A stretch of 64,000 nt of DNA, taken from Cololabis saira (lineage: Eukaryota > Chordata > Actinopteri > Beloniformes > Belonidae). The notes below the pieces were generated by a model. The model saw only the letters and a program-made list of their open reading frames with translations, was not told where the DNA came from and did no database searches. Positions 1 through 10,632 of the stretch are shown here, in pieces. The translations under genes and the position numbers were made by a program. The stretch spans positions 46,341,824-46,405,823 of the forward strand of contig NC_084600.1 of the NCBI RefSeq assembly GCF_033807715.1, read 5' to 3'. Numbering within the stretch: position 1 is the first letter of the stretch; each line of letters opens with the position of its first letter.

Positions 1-508
1 CATTTATTAAATTAATTCGTTTCATTCTAAACTTTGTTTATTTTATGTTATTTATTAGTATTATTTGAGCCACTCACAGCTACTCTCGTTATAACCTCAA
101 TCACATAATTGATGCAACTCGAAAGGTGAAATAGCTTGTGTGATGATGACAATGATGGATTTGCATCTAACTTTCAGTCAGGTACGAACTGTCAATTATC
201 CATCAAACTCCACAATGATCATGTTAACATTAAATCAGATAGATTTGTCTGGACTTTTCTCTTGCCGGACGGGAGAAGACACTAAATCAATGTATCTCTA
301 TTATTGTGCGCCGTGCGGGCATGAATTCATGAGTTTTGCGGGAGGGGCGGGAGTGGAACACACGTTGGAGGCGGTAATGTCAGAAATGCAGCGGGAGCAG
401 GATGAAGAAAACAGTCCCGCTATATCAGGATGAGGCTCTAGTGCCATCTTTCTGGTGTTTATTATCATTTGCCACATAATTAATGCAACCTCATACTAAA
501 TTTAAAAA
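1..508. other. AT-rich intergenic sequence, no gene seen
   Basis: Unique-looking AT-rich DNA. A 97-codon open frame at 140-433 (+) has no recognisable domain, no convincing splice context and ordinary composition, so I do not call it a gene. Nothing else is recognisable here. Confidence 0.5.
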
Positions 509-592
509 ATACTAATTATCCGATTAGTCGACTAATGGTTTCAATAGTCGGTGACTAGTCGACTATTAAAATAGTCGTTAGTTGCAGCCCTA
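509..592 (-). mobile_element. Fragment of a hAT-like inverted-repeat element
   Basis: The stretch holds stacked 'agtcgacta' motifs and ends with 'gttgcagccct'. Read on the minus strand it starts 'agggctgcaac', a terminus common to hAT-family MITEs in vertebrates. Only one end is visible, so this is a remnant. The family call is from memory of that terminus. Confidence 0.45.
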
Positions 593-950
593 CTCTGAAC
601 CCCATTAGCCCCACCTAACCTCCTAACATCCTAATTTAACATCCTAACTTAAGCTTTCTAACATCCTAATTTAACCTCCTATCTTAATTTAACATCTTAT
701 CTTAATTTCCTCTCAAAACCAGACGGTTTTGTTTCTTGTTGTTTCGTAACTAATTAACTAATGACAGAAACTCCCCAAATAAAACTGGTTTCCTGGTAAA
801 ACTCTGCTGTGAAAACCAGGACAAACATTCCTGCTGAAAACACCTAAAACAGCAGCTTTCATTACAGATTTAATAACTTTAATAACTTAATTATCTAATA
901 AATATCGACGGTTATTAAAGCAGAATCTGCAGCAGGGCGCAGCAGCTGTT
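593..950. other. Non-coding AT-rich sequence with short degenerate repeats
   Basis: Loose repeats of 'taacatcctaa' and 'taatttaac' at 600-710. No gene or known element seen. Confidence 0.4.
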
Positions 951-951
951 A

Positions 952-1085
952 GTGAAGGCTGATTTATGGTTCCGCGTCACACCGACGCAGAGCCTACGGC
1001 GTATGGTAAGCGTCGACGCGTTCCCTACGCCGTAACCCTACGGCGTAAGGTCTGCGTCGATTTAAGCATAATTCAGGCTTTAGCC
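952..1085 (+). mobile_element. MITE fragment with 'ggctgatttatggttccgcg' terminus
   Basis: The terminus 'gaaggctgatttatggttc' is followed by palindromic 'tacggcgta' motifs and ends near 'attcaggcttta'. The same terminus is at 28168 and, inverted, near 43610 ('accataaatcaggcttt'), so this is a dispersed inverted-repeat family with three members in the window. The superfamily is not determined. Confidence 0.5.
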
Positions 1086-1477
1086 GCTCAGGCTAACGTA
1101 GCTCCCTGTTTTCCTTCACCAGAACTGCTGCTCGGTTCATTTAACATCCATCTAACTCCATAAACGCTCGATCAGCCGCGTAATTAATCCGTATTTCGTG
1201 TTTATTTACCGTGTTTTCTGCGGGACCAGAGAGTGAAGTTGACGCAGGAATTCAGGCGGAAGTAGTTCGGAGACCACGCCCAGATCCGTGACGTATCAGG
1301 AAGTAGGGGTCTGAGGCCACGCCCAGACCCGTGACGTAGCAGAGTGGGCGGAGACACCTCGCTGCTGGGCTTTTTTTTAACCAATAAATAAATAAAATAA
1401 AAATGAAAAATTATAATAATTTAAATAATAATAATAATTAATAATTTGAATAATAATTGTTATTATTATTTAATAAT

Positions 1478-1478
1478 G

Positions 1479-1552
<74 letters not shown>

Positions 1553-1575
1553 TTAATAATAATAATAATAATAAT
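1478..1575. repeat. (AAT)n microsatellite
   Basis: About 100 bp of nearly pure trinucleotide AAT with a few interruptions. It gives a poly-tyrosine frame on the minus strand that is not a gene. Confidence 0.95.
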
Positions 1576-1889
1576 ATTTTATAAAAATAAAATAAAAATA
1601 CACTTGAATTGGTGTTTACAGTGAAGACTCGTAGAGTTTTATTTATAAGATTTTGCACTCACAGCTTTTACATTCATCCTCACATTAGAACAATCTTAAC
1701 CCTAATCATTTATCAGACTCAGAAACATTTTGGGTACACCTTTTTTATTCACATAAAAATGTTTATCATTACAAATACGAATAGTTATAACATGACACAT
1801 CTTTGTGAAAGCTGTATTACTCCATAACAGAAGAGTTAATACGATTCAAACCCCTAAGTTCTCTCCACAGCCAGCAGGGGGAGTCAGAG

Positions 1890-2003
<114 letters not shown>

Positions 2004-2169
2004 TGCTCTCCACAGCCAGCAGGGGGAGTCAGAGAGTTTCTCCACCCTAATGAACCCTGGTATAAATCTGTCTCTAATTACAAATATAACCTTGTTTTCT
2101 CCCTCTGAGATGAACCTTCTCTGTTTCATTAAGACTTTTAAAGCTCAGTAAGTTGTTTTATATGTGGAC

Positions 2170-2640
2170 GCTGATCAGTGTTGGTCAAGTTACTTTGAAA
2201 AAGTAATTAGTTACTGATTACTGAACCAAAAACGTAATCCTGTTACTTTACTGATTACTTATTTTCAAAAGTAATTAGTTACATTACTAGTTACTTTACT
2301 TAGTTACTTTTCAAAAACATGATGCACAACCTGAATACACTTTACTGGAACAATATAAAACAATAGAACTTTCAGTTTAATTCTATTCTTTGTGCATATT
2401 CCACCATATAAAATTATTAAAGCGCCGCTCATACTGACGTATGAGCGGCGCAAAGTCATGAGATATTTTCACAAAACAAATAGTGCATTTAGTAACGCGG
2501 TAACGCAGCCTTCTTTCAGAACAGTAAAGGTAATCTAATTACTGTTTTTGCAATTGTAATCCCTTACTTTACTTGTTACTTGAAAAAAGTAATCGGATTA
2601 CAGTAACGCGTTACTTCTAACGCGTTACTGCCCATCACTG
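2170..2640. mobile_element. hAT-like MITE with 'taacgcgttac' interior
   Basis: The left end reads 'tcagtgttggtcaagttact' and the right end 'gttactgcccatcactga', which are imperfect inverted repeats. The body is made of 'agtaattagttac' and 'aacgcgttac' motifs. Flanks repeat 'gctga' on both sides. The repeat at about 56790 has the uninterrupted sequence 'actcagcgtcc', so the insertion point can be read from a second copy. No coding capacity. Confidence 0.65.
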
Positions 2641-2717
2641 ATGCTGAGTAACAAACTGCAAAAACTCTATAGACACAATACAAGAAAAACCTATATAGGT
2701 AGATTTTTATTGATGTT

Positions 2718-2728
2718 TTGTCGTTTTT
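2718..2728. repeat. Target-site duplication, 3' side of the L1
   Basis: 'ttgtcgttttt' here is repeated exactly at 10508-10518, on the other side of the L1. The last T's merge with the poly(T) (poly(A) of the minus strand), so the 3' limit may shift by a few bases. Confidence 0.85.
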
Positions 2729-2749
2729 TTTTTTTTTTTTTTTTTTTTT

Positions 2750-3180
2750 GACCTTGTCTGCACACATATTATTGATTGATACCATGACGGTAGAAACCAA
2801 AAGTGTATATATGTGCATTATTACTATATGTAATATATACATATATATACGCACACATATGCGTACACATACATAAATATACACATACAAACCCAGTGAT
2901 TTTTTTTTTTTTTTTTTTTTTTTGTTTTTTGGGGGGGGGGGTGACGACATCCACTGCCAATCCAGGAAGCAGGAACACACGGAGACACACGTCAAGCACT
3001 GGAAATCTGCAACAAAAAACCACAAACAAAGCACGAAACCGGCACGGAGCCAACCAAAACAATAACAGCAATCGACCTAAATCTTGAGATCTGATCGCAG
3101 TCTGAGCTAAGCTATCGCTACCGCTACCTAAACCCAAAAACTAGAGAGCCAGCATGCAGGTGAACAAGCCAGTGTGTATG

Positions 3181-3217
<37 letters not shown>

Positions 3218-3239
3218 ATGTGACTAAATGACTATATGT

Positions 3240-3291
<52 letters not shown>

Positions 3292-3911
3292 AACCAAACA
3301 AAGCTCCACCTGAAGTGTATCTATAGTGGGGGAGGGGGGGGAGCGACCCCGCCACCCGCGAGACCAGAGGCCGACAAGGAAGAGCCCGGAACCCAGGCCA
3401 CCGGCAAACCCCACAGAGGGGAGAAGTAGGAGGGAGGCAACCCACCGCCTGCGAGCCCCCCCCCCCCCGCCCGGCGGCGGCCGAGGGGGCCCGCGGGCGG
3501 GGCCCCCACGGCGCGGAAGGAAGCAGCCAGGGATCCCGCGGCGGCGGACCGCGACCCAGGCAATCCCCGGCCACCCGGTCCGGGCCGGACACGCGGCCAG
3601 GAGGCCCTCACCCTTCAGGCCAACGACCCCCACCCGGCAGGGGGCCAGCCTGCCCGGAGAGACAGAGCCGCCCCGGCCGCCGACGCGGGCAGGCGCACCC
3701 GTCCCCCACGAAAGTGGCCCTCCAAGACCAGAGGGGCGCCCCGCCGTAGAGGCAGCGGGGGGGACCGGAGACGGGCCCGGAGAGAGGGAACCCCCCAACA
3801 AGGCGACACCCGCGCAGGCCCGACAACGGAGGGCCCCAGACCCAGGCATCCCATTCATTCATCCATTCACCTATCCGATACCTATACTAATAATAATATA
3901 ATATACTATAC

Positions 3912-3961
<50 letters not shown>

Positions 3962-5221
3962 CATCTTTGTATAATATAATATTGATAAATTATTAAGTTT
4001 TTGATGTCCTGCCAATGGAGGCTCAAATCCTCCATGGCAGGACCCTTCCATACCGCATTCTCACCGACACAGACATACAATCACGCACCGTTTCCCCCTC
4101 CCCGGGGGGGTCCAGCACCGCCAGAAGGCACCCCAGGCTGCACGGCGGGCCCCGCCAGGCCCGGGTAACCCGACCCACCCGTCCGAGGCCCAGGCCGGTG
4201 AGGGAACGCGGGTGATGTGGGACCCCCTCCCGCCCCTTGTGTTGAGTGCATGTGATTAATGCCATAAAAACAGGGAGGAGGGAGGGCCAAGCATCGATTG
4301 ACACCGACCCCCCCCCCCCTCCCGAACTACGTGTCCTTGTCAAGTGTATTTATAAAGTGTTGAATGTGCAGTGTCTAGTTTGCTGTTAAAACCGTGAGGC
4401 GGGGAGTGCCGGGCCACGCGGGACAGTGCCCCCCACGACCCGGACCCCCCGCCTTTCGCCTATGTGCGTATGAATCGTGTAGGGGGGGCAAGAGGGGGAG
4501 CGGAGGCCGAAGCCAGGAGGCAGGACCAGCAAAGCTGGCCCTGATAAGACACCCGCGTCCCCCCACCGGCCATCCAGTAGACGGGGGCCGGCCCCCCGAG
4601 CCGGGCCAGGGCCCCACCGTACCTCCACGGGCGCCCCCGGAGCCGCCGGAGCCCCCAGACGGAGGGGGAAACGGTCCAACATCCTCCCATTCATACTGAC
4701 AACATAAGACATAGATACCTGGGAATGGCGCCACCCCGCCGCCGCGCCCGCCCGTGCGCCCCCCGGTCAGGGGAGGCCCGATCTCCGGACCCGGCCCCAC
4801 CCCCACCCGAGGCCACCCCGGCGGACACCCCAAGGGTCACGGAGTCCCCACATCCGCAGGGGCACTTGGCCCCCGCCCAGCGACGGAGGACCAAGGCAGC
4901 AATGCCCCCCCAGCGCAGACAGCCACCCCCCACCCAGGCAGGACCGGGCCCTCCGGGTGGGACCCCCACGTCCACAGCCCAGCCCCCCCCAGGAGGCCCG
5001 GAGACGCCCAAGCCACCGCCCCCCGCCCGAGCCCTCCCCAGCCACCCCCCCCACCGCCATGAGGTACCCCCCCCACAGGCCCCCAAGGCCCCCACCGGCC
5101 AGGGACAGGACCCCGCGGCCCCACCCACCGCCCCCCAGGGGCCACCAGAGGCCCGCGCCCCAGACCCCCCAAGCCGACCCCCAACCCCAAGGGCTACGAG
5201 ATCACCACCCCCCCGCCCCCA
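2750..5221 (-). other. L1 3' UTR, G-rich on the transcribed strand
   Basis: About 2.5 kb between the ORF2 stop and the poly(A) end. On the plus strand it is packed with C runs (for example 3461-3470 and 4309-4319), so the L1 RNA carries many G tracts. It also holds a second poly(T) of about 24 bp at 2900-2923, a G/C homopolymer at 2931-2941, (GT)n tracts at 3188-3214 and 3248-3287, and an (AAT)n tract at 3887-3960. Several long proline-rich or glycine-rich open frames here reflect base composition only. Confidence 0.7.
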
Positions 5222-8200
5222 CTAGGTAACGAAGCCAATAATCGGGGACCACAGAGAGTGCAATTCAGCCGAGTGTTGTTCAGTGGAGGCAGACATTATC
5301 TCACTACTAATATGATCTGATAAAAGATTCCTAAAATGGTTAATACATAAACTGGATTTTTGTTTCCAATTTACTAGAATGGTTTTCTTTGCGATACATA
5401 AGGCAGTGAGAACCCGGTGTGTCCAATTAGGATCTATTTGAGTGTCTCCCAGGTGACCTAATATACATACCGTGGGGCACACTGGGATTCTGTGGTCGAT
5501 CCATGTGGATAAATCCTCACAAATCTCCTTCCAGAACCTCTGTACCGGTGTACAGAACCATAAAGCATGCATATAATTATCTGGGGTGTTCTCTGTGCAC
5601 TGTGAACAGATATTAGAGGTGACAAAGCCCATCTGGAACATCCTTTGTCCAGTATAATGTATTCTATGAAGAACTTTATACTGTATAAGTTGTAAGTTTG
5701 GGTTTTTAGTCATAGTAAACGTATTTAAGCATATTTGTGACCAAGAAAGCTGGTCGGTATTCAGAGAGAGATCCGCCTCCCACTTGGAGATCGGGAGAGA
5801 GACCGACTCGTCCAGTTTAGACACTAACCTGTAAAGTTTTGATAACAACTTTAAATTGCTTAGATTTAATAAATCTATTATCTTAGCGGGAAGTTGTAAG
5901 TCTAATTGTCCAATTTTGTATGTTTTATTTATTATGGCCTTGAGTTGTTGATACTCTAAAAATTTACTCCTGCTAACTCCGTATTGAACCATAAGTGTAT
6001 TGAAAGGTACAAACTGTCCTCCTACAATTACGTGCTGTAAATACCGTATTCCTTGATCTCTCCATTGAACGAAGTTAACCATCTTTTTATCATTTTTCAC
6101 GATGTCTGGGTTGTTCCATATGGGTGTACGGTCACATGGAAAAAGTAAAATTTTAGCTACTTTAAGAAATTCCCACCAAGCTGATAAAGTTGTGCTAATA
6201 TTAATGCTTTTGAAACATTGATGACGTTTGATACTTTGACTAATAAATGGTAACTCTGAGATTTCTAGTTCGTTGCAAAACACTTGCTCTGAGTCCAGCC
6301 ATTGACTATCTAAAGGATGATCCTTTGACCATTTTACAATATACTGTAATTTATTGGCAAGGAAGTAATACTGAAAATTAGGTAGCTCTAAACCTCCATA
6401 TTCTTTAGATTTCTGCAATGTCTTTAAACTAATGCGTGGAGTTTTATTTTTCCACAGAAATTTTGAAACACCTGAGTCCAGCGATTTAAACCAGGAAAGA
6501 GGGGGTTTGCATGGTATCATTGAGAAAAAATAATTTACTTTTGGTAAAACCATCATTTTAATGGTGGCTATTCTACCCATGAGTGAAATGGGGAGAGAGC
6601 TCCATCTAGCAAGATCATCTTCTATTTTCTTTATAAGCTGAACATAATTTAATTTTATTAACTCCGACAGCCTAGGGGAGATGTTTATGCCTAAATATCT
6701 AATGTTCCCTGATTGTAATTGAGTATTGGATATATTCCTAAAATTGCAGTTCACGCACAAAACGGTGGATTTAGACCAATTAATAGAATAATCAGACAGA
6801 GATGAGAATCCCTCTATAAGTGCAATTGTCTGTGATAGTGAAGATCGTGAGTTCTGGAGGAAGAGGAGTACGTCATCCGCATAAAGACTTATTTTGTGCT
6901 CTACTATTTTGCATTGTATACCTTTAATATTTTGATATTGTCTAATAGCTGCTGCTAAAGGTTCGATAAATATTGCAAATAATGAGGGAGATAGAGGGCA
7001 ACCCTGTCTAGTGCCTCTTTGCAAGGTAAAACTTGTAGAGATTTGATCATTTGTCCTTACACGTGCCTTGGGAGAGCTGTATAATATTTTTACCCAGTCA
7101 ATGAAAGATTCACCAAATCCAAATTTATGTAAGGTTGCCAATAGAAACTTCCAATTTACCTTATCGAATGCTTTTTCTGCGTCTAAGTATATAATAGTAG
7201 TTTCCTGTTTATTGATACTGGAATAATCTATAATATTTAATAATCTGCGAATATTAGTAGAGGAATGTCTACCTTTAATAAAGCCTGTTTGATCCGGATG
7301 TATAATAGAAGGGGTGACTCTTTTCAGACGTTCAGTAAGGGCCTTGCTAATTATTTTAAGGTCTACATTTATTAATGAAATTGGGCGGTAGCTCGATGGG
7401 AGCAAGGGATCTTTATCCGGTTTTAATAAAAGACTAATATTAGCAGAGTTCATATTTAAGGGTAAGCTTTTATTTTCCCTAATATTTAGAATCATTTTAT
7501 AAAATGTTGGTGCTAATATGCTCCAGAATTCCTTATAAAATTCAGCTGGGAAACCGTCTGGGCCCGGAGCTTTATTATTGGGCATATGTTGAAGAGCTTC
7601 ATGGAGTTCTCCTATTGAGAGTGGTGAATCTAAATTCGTAACCTGTTCCTGATGTAACTTTGGCAGGTTAATTTCTCCAAGAAACTCATTAATGGATTGA
7701 TCAGATGGTTCAATTTGTGACGAGTATAATTTATAGTAAAAGTCTCTAAAGATTGAATTTATTAAACAGGGATCATGTGTAACTTCCCCTGACTGGTCCT
7801 TAATAGATGTTATGGTTGTTTTTTCTTTGTTTATTTTTAATTGATTGGCTAAATATTTTCCTGATCTGTTAGCATGTGCAAAGTTTTCCAGGCGAAGCCT
7901 TTGTACTAGAAACTGCGTTTTTGCGTCAATTATTTTATTTAATTCTATTTTAGTTTTCCTTATTTTGCTAAGGATACGTTCATCTGCAGAAGTCTGGAAG
8001 GCCTCCTCTAGCGTCTTTATTTCACCTTCTAATTCTTTTGTTTTTAAGTTGTCTTTTCTTTTTTTATTTGACGAAAAGGAAATTATTTTGCCTCGCATTA
8101 CTGCTTTCCCAGCTTCCCATAGAACGCTCGCTGATATTTCCGGCTGGTCGTTATTTTGCAAAAAAATGTCCCATTCTTTCTTAAAAAAGTTAGTAAAGTC

Positions 8201-8977
8201 GGGGTCTTTAAGTAATGATGTATTAAATCTCCAAACTTTGGAGGATGATACGCTCCCCCTCTTCCCCAGAGTGAAAGAAACAGGTGCGTGATCGCTAATA
8301 ATGATTGGGTGAATTTGTGATTCTGAGATATCTCTCATCAGAGAGCTACTGACTAGAAAATAATCTAACCTAGAGTATGAGTGATGAACGGCTGAGAAAA
8401 AAGTGTAGTTCCTAAGGGTTGGGTGTAAAGAGCGCCATGTATCGCAAAGACCCAGATCATTCATGTATTGCTTAACAATACTTGCTGACTGCCAACTCCT
8501 GTGTCCGCCTGCATTACTGAGCCTGTCCACTCCAGGGTCCAGAACCATGTTGAAGTCTCCTCCGATGATGACTGTGTTGTCTAGGTGAGCAGAAAGTGAG
8601 GTGAAAAAAGAGTGAAAAAACGAGGAGTCATCAACATTTGGACCATATACATTAGAAATACATAAATTCAAGCTTTGAATTTGCAAGACTAAAATTAAAT
8701 ATCTACCCTCTGAGTCAATGTGTGTGTCCTTTACAGTGAAATTTACTCTTTTATTAATGAGAATTGCTACCCCTCTTTGTCTGGAGTTGTAACAGGCGGA
8801 ATAAGCGTGCGGAAATTCTGGCGTGGCCAATGCATCTGCTGAAGCTTTAACTAAGTGTGTTTCTTGTAGTAAAACAATGTCTGCTTGCAGAGTTTGAATT
8901 TGATTAAGAAGTTTTAATCTCTTTACTGTGTTCCCGGCCCCGTTTACGTTCCAGGTGACGAACTTTAATTTATCCAT
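5222..8977 (-). CDS. L1 ORF2 protein: endonuclease and reverse transcriptase
   Basis: A 1251-residue replication protein of the L1, which nicks target DNA and copies the element RNA in the nucleus. I start it at the Met of MDKLKFVTWNVNG because the endonuclease fold begins there; an in-frame Met 23 codons upstream is also open. Endonuclease motifs are TWNVNG (8-13), QETH (38-41), YGPN (111-114), GDFN (140-143) and SDHAPV (228-233). RT motifs are APGPDG (470-475), LDAEKAFDKV (598-607), RQGCPLSP (657-664) and the catalytic YADD (699-702). A zinc-knuckle pattern C-x2-C-x9-H-x4-C starts near residue 1124. All expected catalytic residues are present and there are no stops or frameshifts, so the protein looks functional. 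The spacer to ORF1 is about 500 bp. Confidence 0.93.
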   Translation of the reverse strand: MDKLKFVTWNVNGAGNTVKRLKLLNQIQTLQADIVLLQETHLVKASADALATPEFPHAYSACYNSRQRGVAILINKRVNFTVKDTHIDSEGRYLILVLQIQSLNLCISNVYGPNVDDSSFFHSFFTSLSAHLDNTVIIGGDFNMVLDPGVDRLSNAGGHRSWQSASIVKQYMNDLGLCDTWRSLHPTLRNYTFFSAVHHSYSRLDYFLVSSSLMRDISESQIHPIIISDHAPVSFTLGKRGSVSSSKVWRFNTSLLKDPDFTNFFKKEWDIFLQNNDQPEISASVLWEAGKAVMRGKIISFSSNKKRKDNLKTKELEGEIKTLEEAFQTSADERILSKIRKTKIELNKIIDAKTQFLVQRLRLENFAHANRSGKYLANQLKINKEKTTITSIKDQSGEVTHDPCLINSIFRDFYYKLYSSQIEPSDQSINEFLGEINLPKLHQEQVTNLDSPLSIGELHEALQHMPNNKAPGPDGFPAEFYKEFWSILAPTFYKMILNIRENKSLPLNMNSANISLLLKPDKDPLLPSSYRPISLINVDLKIISKALTERLKRVTPSIIHPDQTGFIKGRHSSTNIRRLLNIIDYSSINKQETTIIYLDAEKAFDKVNWKFLLATLHKFGFGESFIDWVKILYSSPKARVRTNDQISTSFTLQRGTRQGCPLSPSLFAIFIEPLAAAIRQYQNIKGIQCKIVEHKISLYADDVLLFLQNSRSSLSQTIALIEGFSSLSDYSINWSKSTVLCVNCNFRNISNTQLQSGNIRYLGINISPRLSELIKLNYVQLIKKIEDDLARWSSLPISLMGRIATIKMMVLPKVNYFFSMIPCKPPLSWFKSLDSGVSKFLWKNKTPRISLKTLQKSKEYGGLELPNFQYYFLANKLQYIVKWSKDHPLDSQWLDSEQVFCNELEISELPFISQSIKRHQCFKSINISTTLSAWWEFLKVAKILLFPCDRTPIWNNPDIVKNDKKMVNFVQWRDQGIRYLQHVIVGGQFVPFNTLMVQYGVSRSKFLEYQQLKAIINKTYKIGQLDLQLPAKIIDLLNLSNLKLLSKLYRLVSKLDESVSLPISKWEADLSLNTDQLSWSQICLNTFTMTKNPNLQLIQYKVLHRIHYTGQRMFQMGFVTSNICSQCTENTPDNYMHALWFCTPVQRFWKEICEDLSTWIDHRIPVCPTVCILGHLGDTQIDPNWTHRVLTALCIAKKTILVNWKQKSSLCINHFRNLLSDHISSEIMSASTEQHSAELHSLWSPIIGFVT

Positions 8978-9472
8978 AATCCAATCACTGAAAATAACAT
9001 TATATGTAAATGGTAATGTTGCAGGAGTTGGATGTGTGTGTGCCATGTTAATCTAAATGTATGTTTGTACCAATTAACCAACCGGAAAGTGCAGCAGAGT
9101 GAGACATGGAGGGAAAGAGGAAAAAAGGAGTGTGACAATTGGGGTGGGGTGAGGGGGAGGGAAATAATTCTAACCATAATTAAAAGAAAAAAGAAAACAG
9201 AAAAAGAGATAGAGAAGAGGGGGAAAAGAAAAGAAAAAAAAGAAACGATCACCGATGTGTGACTGTAACTCATTGAGACTAGCAGATCAAAAATTATAAA
9301 TACCTTAATATGTGCCGAAAATTTGTATGAAACTTTATCTGATCTAATCACCCAGTGTTTATAAAGCTATCTCTCTAACTAATTATCAAATGTTTATAAA
9401 GCTATATCTAATCTAGTCACCATTTAGTGAGAGAGAAAGAGAAAGGAAAAAAAGGCAAATTGTACTTATCTC

Positions 9473-10276
9473 TCAGAAGAGCCACGGCGTGATGTTGGGG
9501 TTCCGGTAAAGCTCCCCGTTCACGTACAGCCGGTCCACGGTGATGACAGCCCGACATCCCTCCGAAATGAGCCTCCTCCGGACCGGGAAGAGGACTCGGC
9601 GACGGTCCAGGATCTCCCGGGGGAACTGGTCGTTCACGGAGAACGGCAGTCCGCGCAGCTGTGGCCCCCGTCTTCTCACCAGCTCTTTCTGCTTAAAGTG
9701 TTCAAACTTGGCAACAATGGGTCTGGGTCTCTGGGCTTCCGATCTTCTTCCTCCAAGGCGATGGACGCGGTGAAACGTGATGGAATTCGCCATGTCTTCG
9801 GGAAGCTTCAGGTGGTTGCGGATGAAATCATGAACAGCTGCTTCCGGATCTTCATCAGCTTTTTCTGGGATCCCAGAGAATACTAAATTGTCCCGCATGC
9901 TTCTACTTTGAAGGTCTAAATTTGCCTCTTTCATGGTCTTATTGTCCCTTTTAAGCTGGCTCATCCCCTCTGTCAGAGATTTTACCGACTCCTTTAAATC
10001 CCGGTTTTCAGCCGCGAGCGATTCCACCTGCCGTTGGCTGTATTCCAGGGAGGTCTGGAGCGCTTGTATCTCCCTGTGCAAGACCTCCAGGAGGGACAGA
10101 CGGTTCTCAAAGCCACTTAGCCGGGCGTCGATGGACAGCAGGGCGTCTGTAGTGGTGTTACCTGGGGGGGAGACGGCTCCAGGTGATTTCTCGTCCCGGG
10201 ATCTTTTTGACGATGAGGCGTTCGGGGTAGCTGCGTCTTTTTTCCCCATTACAATTCGATTGTAACTTTCTTCCAT
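9473..10276 (-). CDS. L1 ORF1 RNA-binding chaperone
   Basis: A 267-residue protein upstream of ORF2 on the same strand. The N-terminus (1-45) is basic and serine-rich. Residues about 47-125 form heptads rich in Leu, Glu and Lys (coiled coil, as in trimeric ORF1p). Residues about 128-215 look like the RRM-like domain (DNLVFSGIPE, then TFHRVHRLGG), followed by a basic C-terminal domain up to NPNITPWLF. L1 ORF1p coats the element RNA and acts as a nucleic-acid chaperone. An alternative start is the Met at residue 10. The frame is intact. Length is close to mammalian ORF1p (about 340) but shorter. Confidence 0.85.
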   Translation of the reverse strand: MEESYNRIVMGKKDAATPNASSSKRSRDEKSPGAVSPPGNTTTDALLSIDARLSGFENRLSLLEVLHREIQALQTSLEYSQRQVESLAAENRDLKESVKSLTEGMSQLKRDNKTMKEANLDLQSRSMRDNLVFSGIPEKADEDPEAAVHDFIRNHLKLPEDMANSITFHRVHRLGGRRSEAQRPRPIVAKFEHFKQKELVRRRGPQLRGLPFSVNDQFPREILDRRRVLFPVRRRLISEGCRAVITVDRLYVNGELYRNPNITPWLF

Positions 10277-10449
10277 ATACTCCTGCAGGGACTCTATGGT
10301 TTCTTCCTGATCCAGATTATTTATATCTATGTAACCTCTCTGTTGAATAAGTTTTCACTTACTGTACAATTTACTATTTGTTTGATAACCAAAAGTATAT
10401 TTTTCAGCTCGACATTGAATGCTGCTGCTGTCTCTGTGTACCTCGTGCT

Positions 10450-10507
10450 CCTACCACATCTCGCGAGCTCCCCACATCTCGCGAGCTCCTCACATCTCGC
10501 GAGCTCC
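10450..10507 (-). promoter_or_regulatory. 18-bp repeats with CTCGCGAG at the L1 5' end
   Basis: Three copies of an 18-bp unit containing CTCGCGAG (10460-10467, 10478-10485, 10496-10503) form the extreme 5' end of the L1, with nothing between the last unit and the target duplication. CTCGCGAG is the core of the TCTCGCGAGA element bound by Kaiso/ZBTB33 and common in TATA-less promoters. I infer an internal promoter; no expression evidence is available. Confidence 0.55.
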
Positions 10508-10518
10508 TTGTCGTTTTT
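10508..10518. repeat. Target-site duplication, 5' side of the L1
   Basis: 'ttgtcgttttt', identical to 2718-2728. It continues into 'aatggagagaaaatcac', which matches the uninterrupted copy near 56672. Confidence 0.88.
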
Positions 10519-10632
10519 AATGGAGAGAAAATCACATTATAACCTCGTTATGTCTGATAAATGTTGTTGTTGACCAGTGGGTTAATAGAGGACGTAACCG
10601 GACCGATATATTTGTCCTTCATATGGATATTT
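10519..10632 (+). repeat. Right part of the dispersed repeat that the L1 entered
   Basis: About 115 bp that align with 56672-56788 ('ggaccgatatatttgtcc', 'ttcatatggatattttg'). The left part of the same repeat is at 2655-2728. Confidence 0.75.

Larger units (their letters stand above)
2729..10507 (-). mobile_element. Full-length Tx1-like L1 non-LTR retrotransposon
   Basis: A 7.8-kb LINE on the minus strand. From 5' to 3' it has a 5' UTR of about 230 bp with three short promoter-proximal repeats (10450-10507), ORF1 (9473-10276), a spacer of about 500 bp, ORF2 (5222-8977), a long G-rich 3' UTR (2750-5221) and a poly(A) end, seen as poly(T) at 2729-2749. Exact 11-bp direct repeats flank it. Both ORFs are uninterrupted, which points to a young and possibly active copy. 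A dispersed repeat at 56600-56720 runs without interruption through the insertion point. The ORF1 plan (coiled coil plus RRM-like domain) and ORF2 plan (apurinic endonuclease, RT, C-terminal CCHC knuckle) are those of the L1 group; placement near the fish Tx1 clade is inference. Confidence 0.92.

Noticed and set aside
140..433. 97-codon frame near the left edge
   Set aside because: No domain, no splice or promoter context that I can support.
3232..3901. Frames of about 200 codons on both strands
   Set aside because: Same reason: GC-rich L1 3' UTR plus a GT microsatellite.
4725..5225. Proline-rich 166-codon frame and its overlapping Gly/Trp-rich frames
   Set aside because: They lie in the G-rich 3' UTR of the L1 and are explained by C/G runs.
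7845..8291. 148-codon frame on the plus strand
   Set aside because: Antisense shadow of L1 ORF2.
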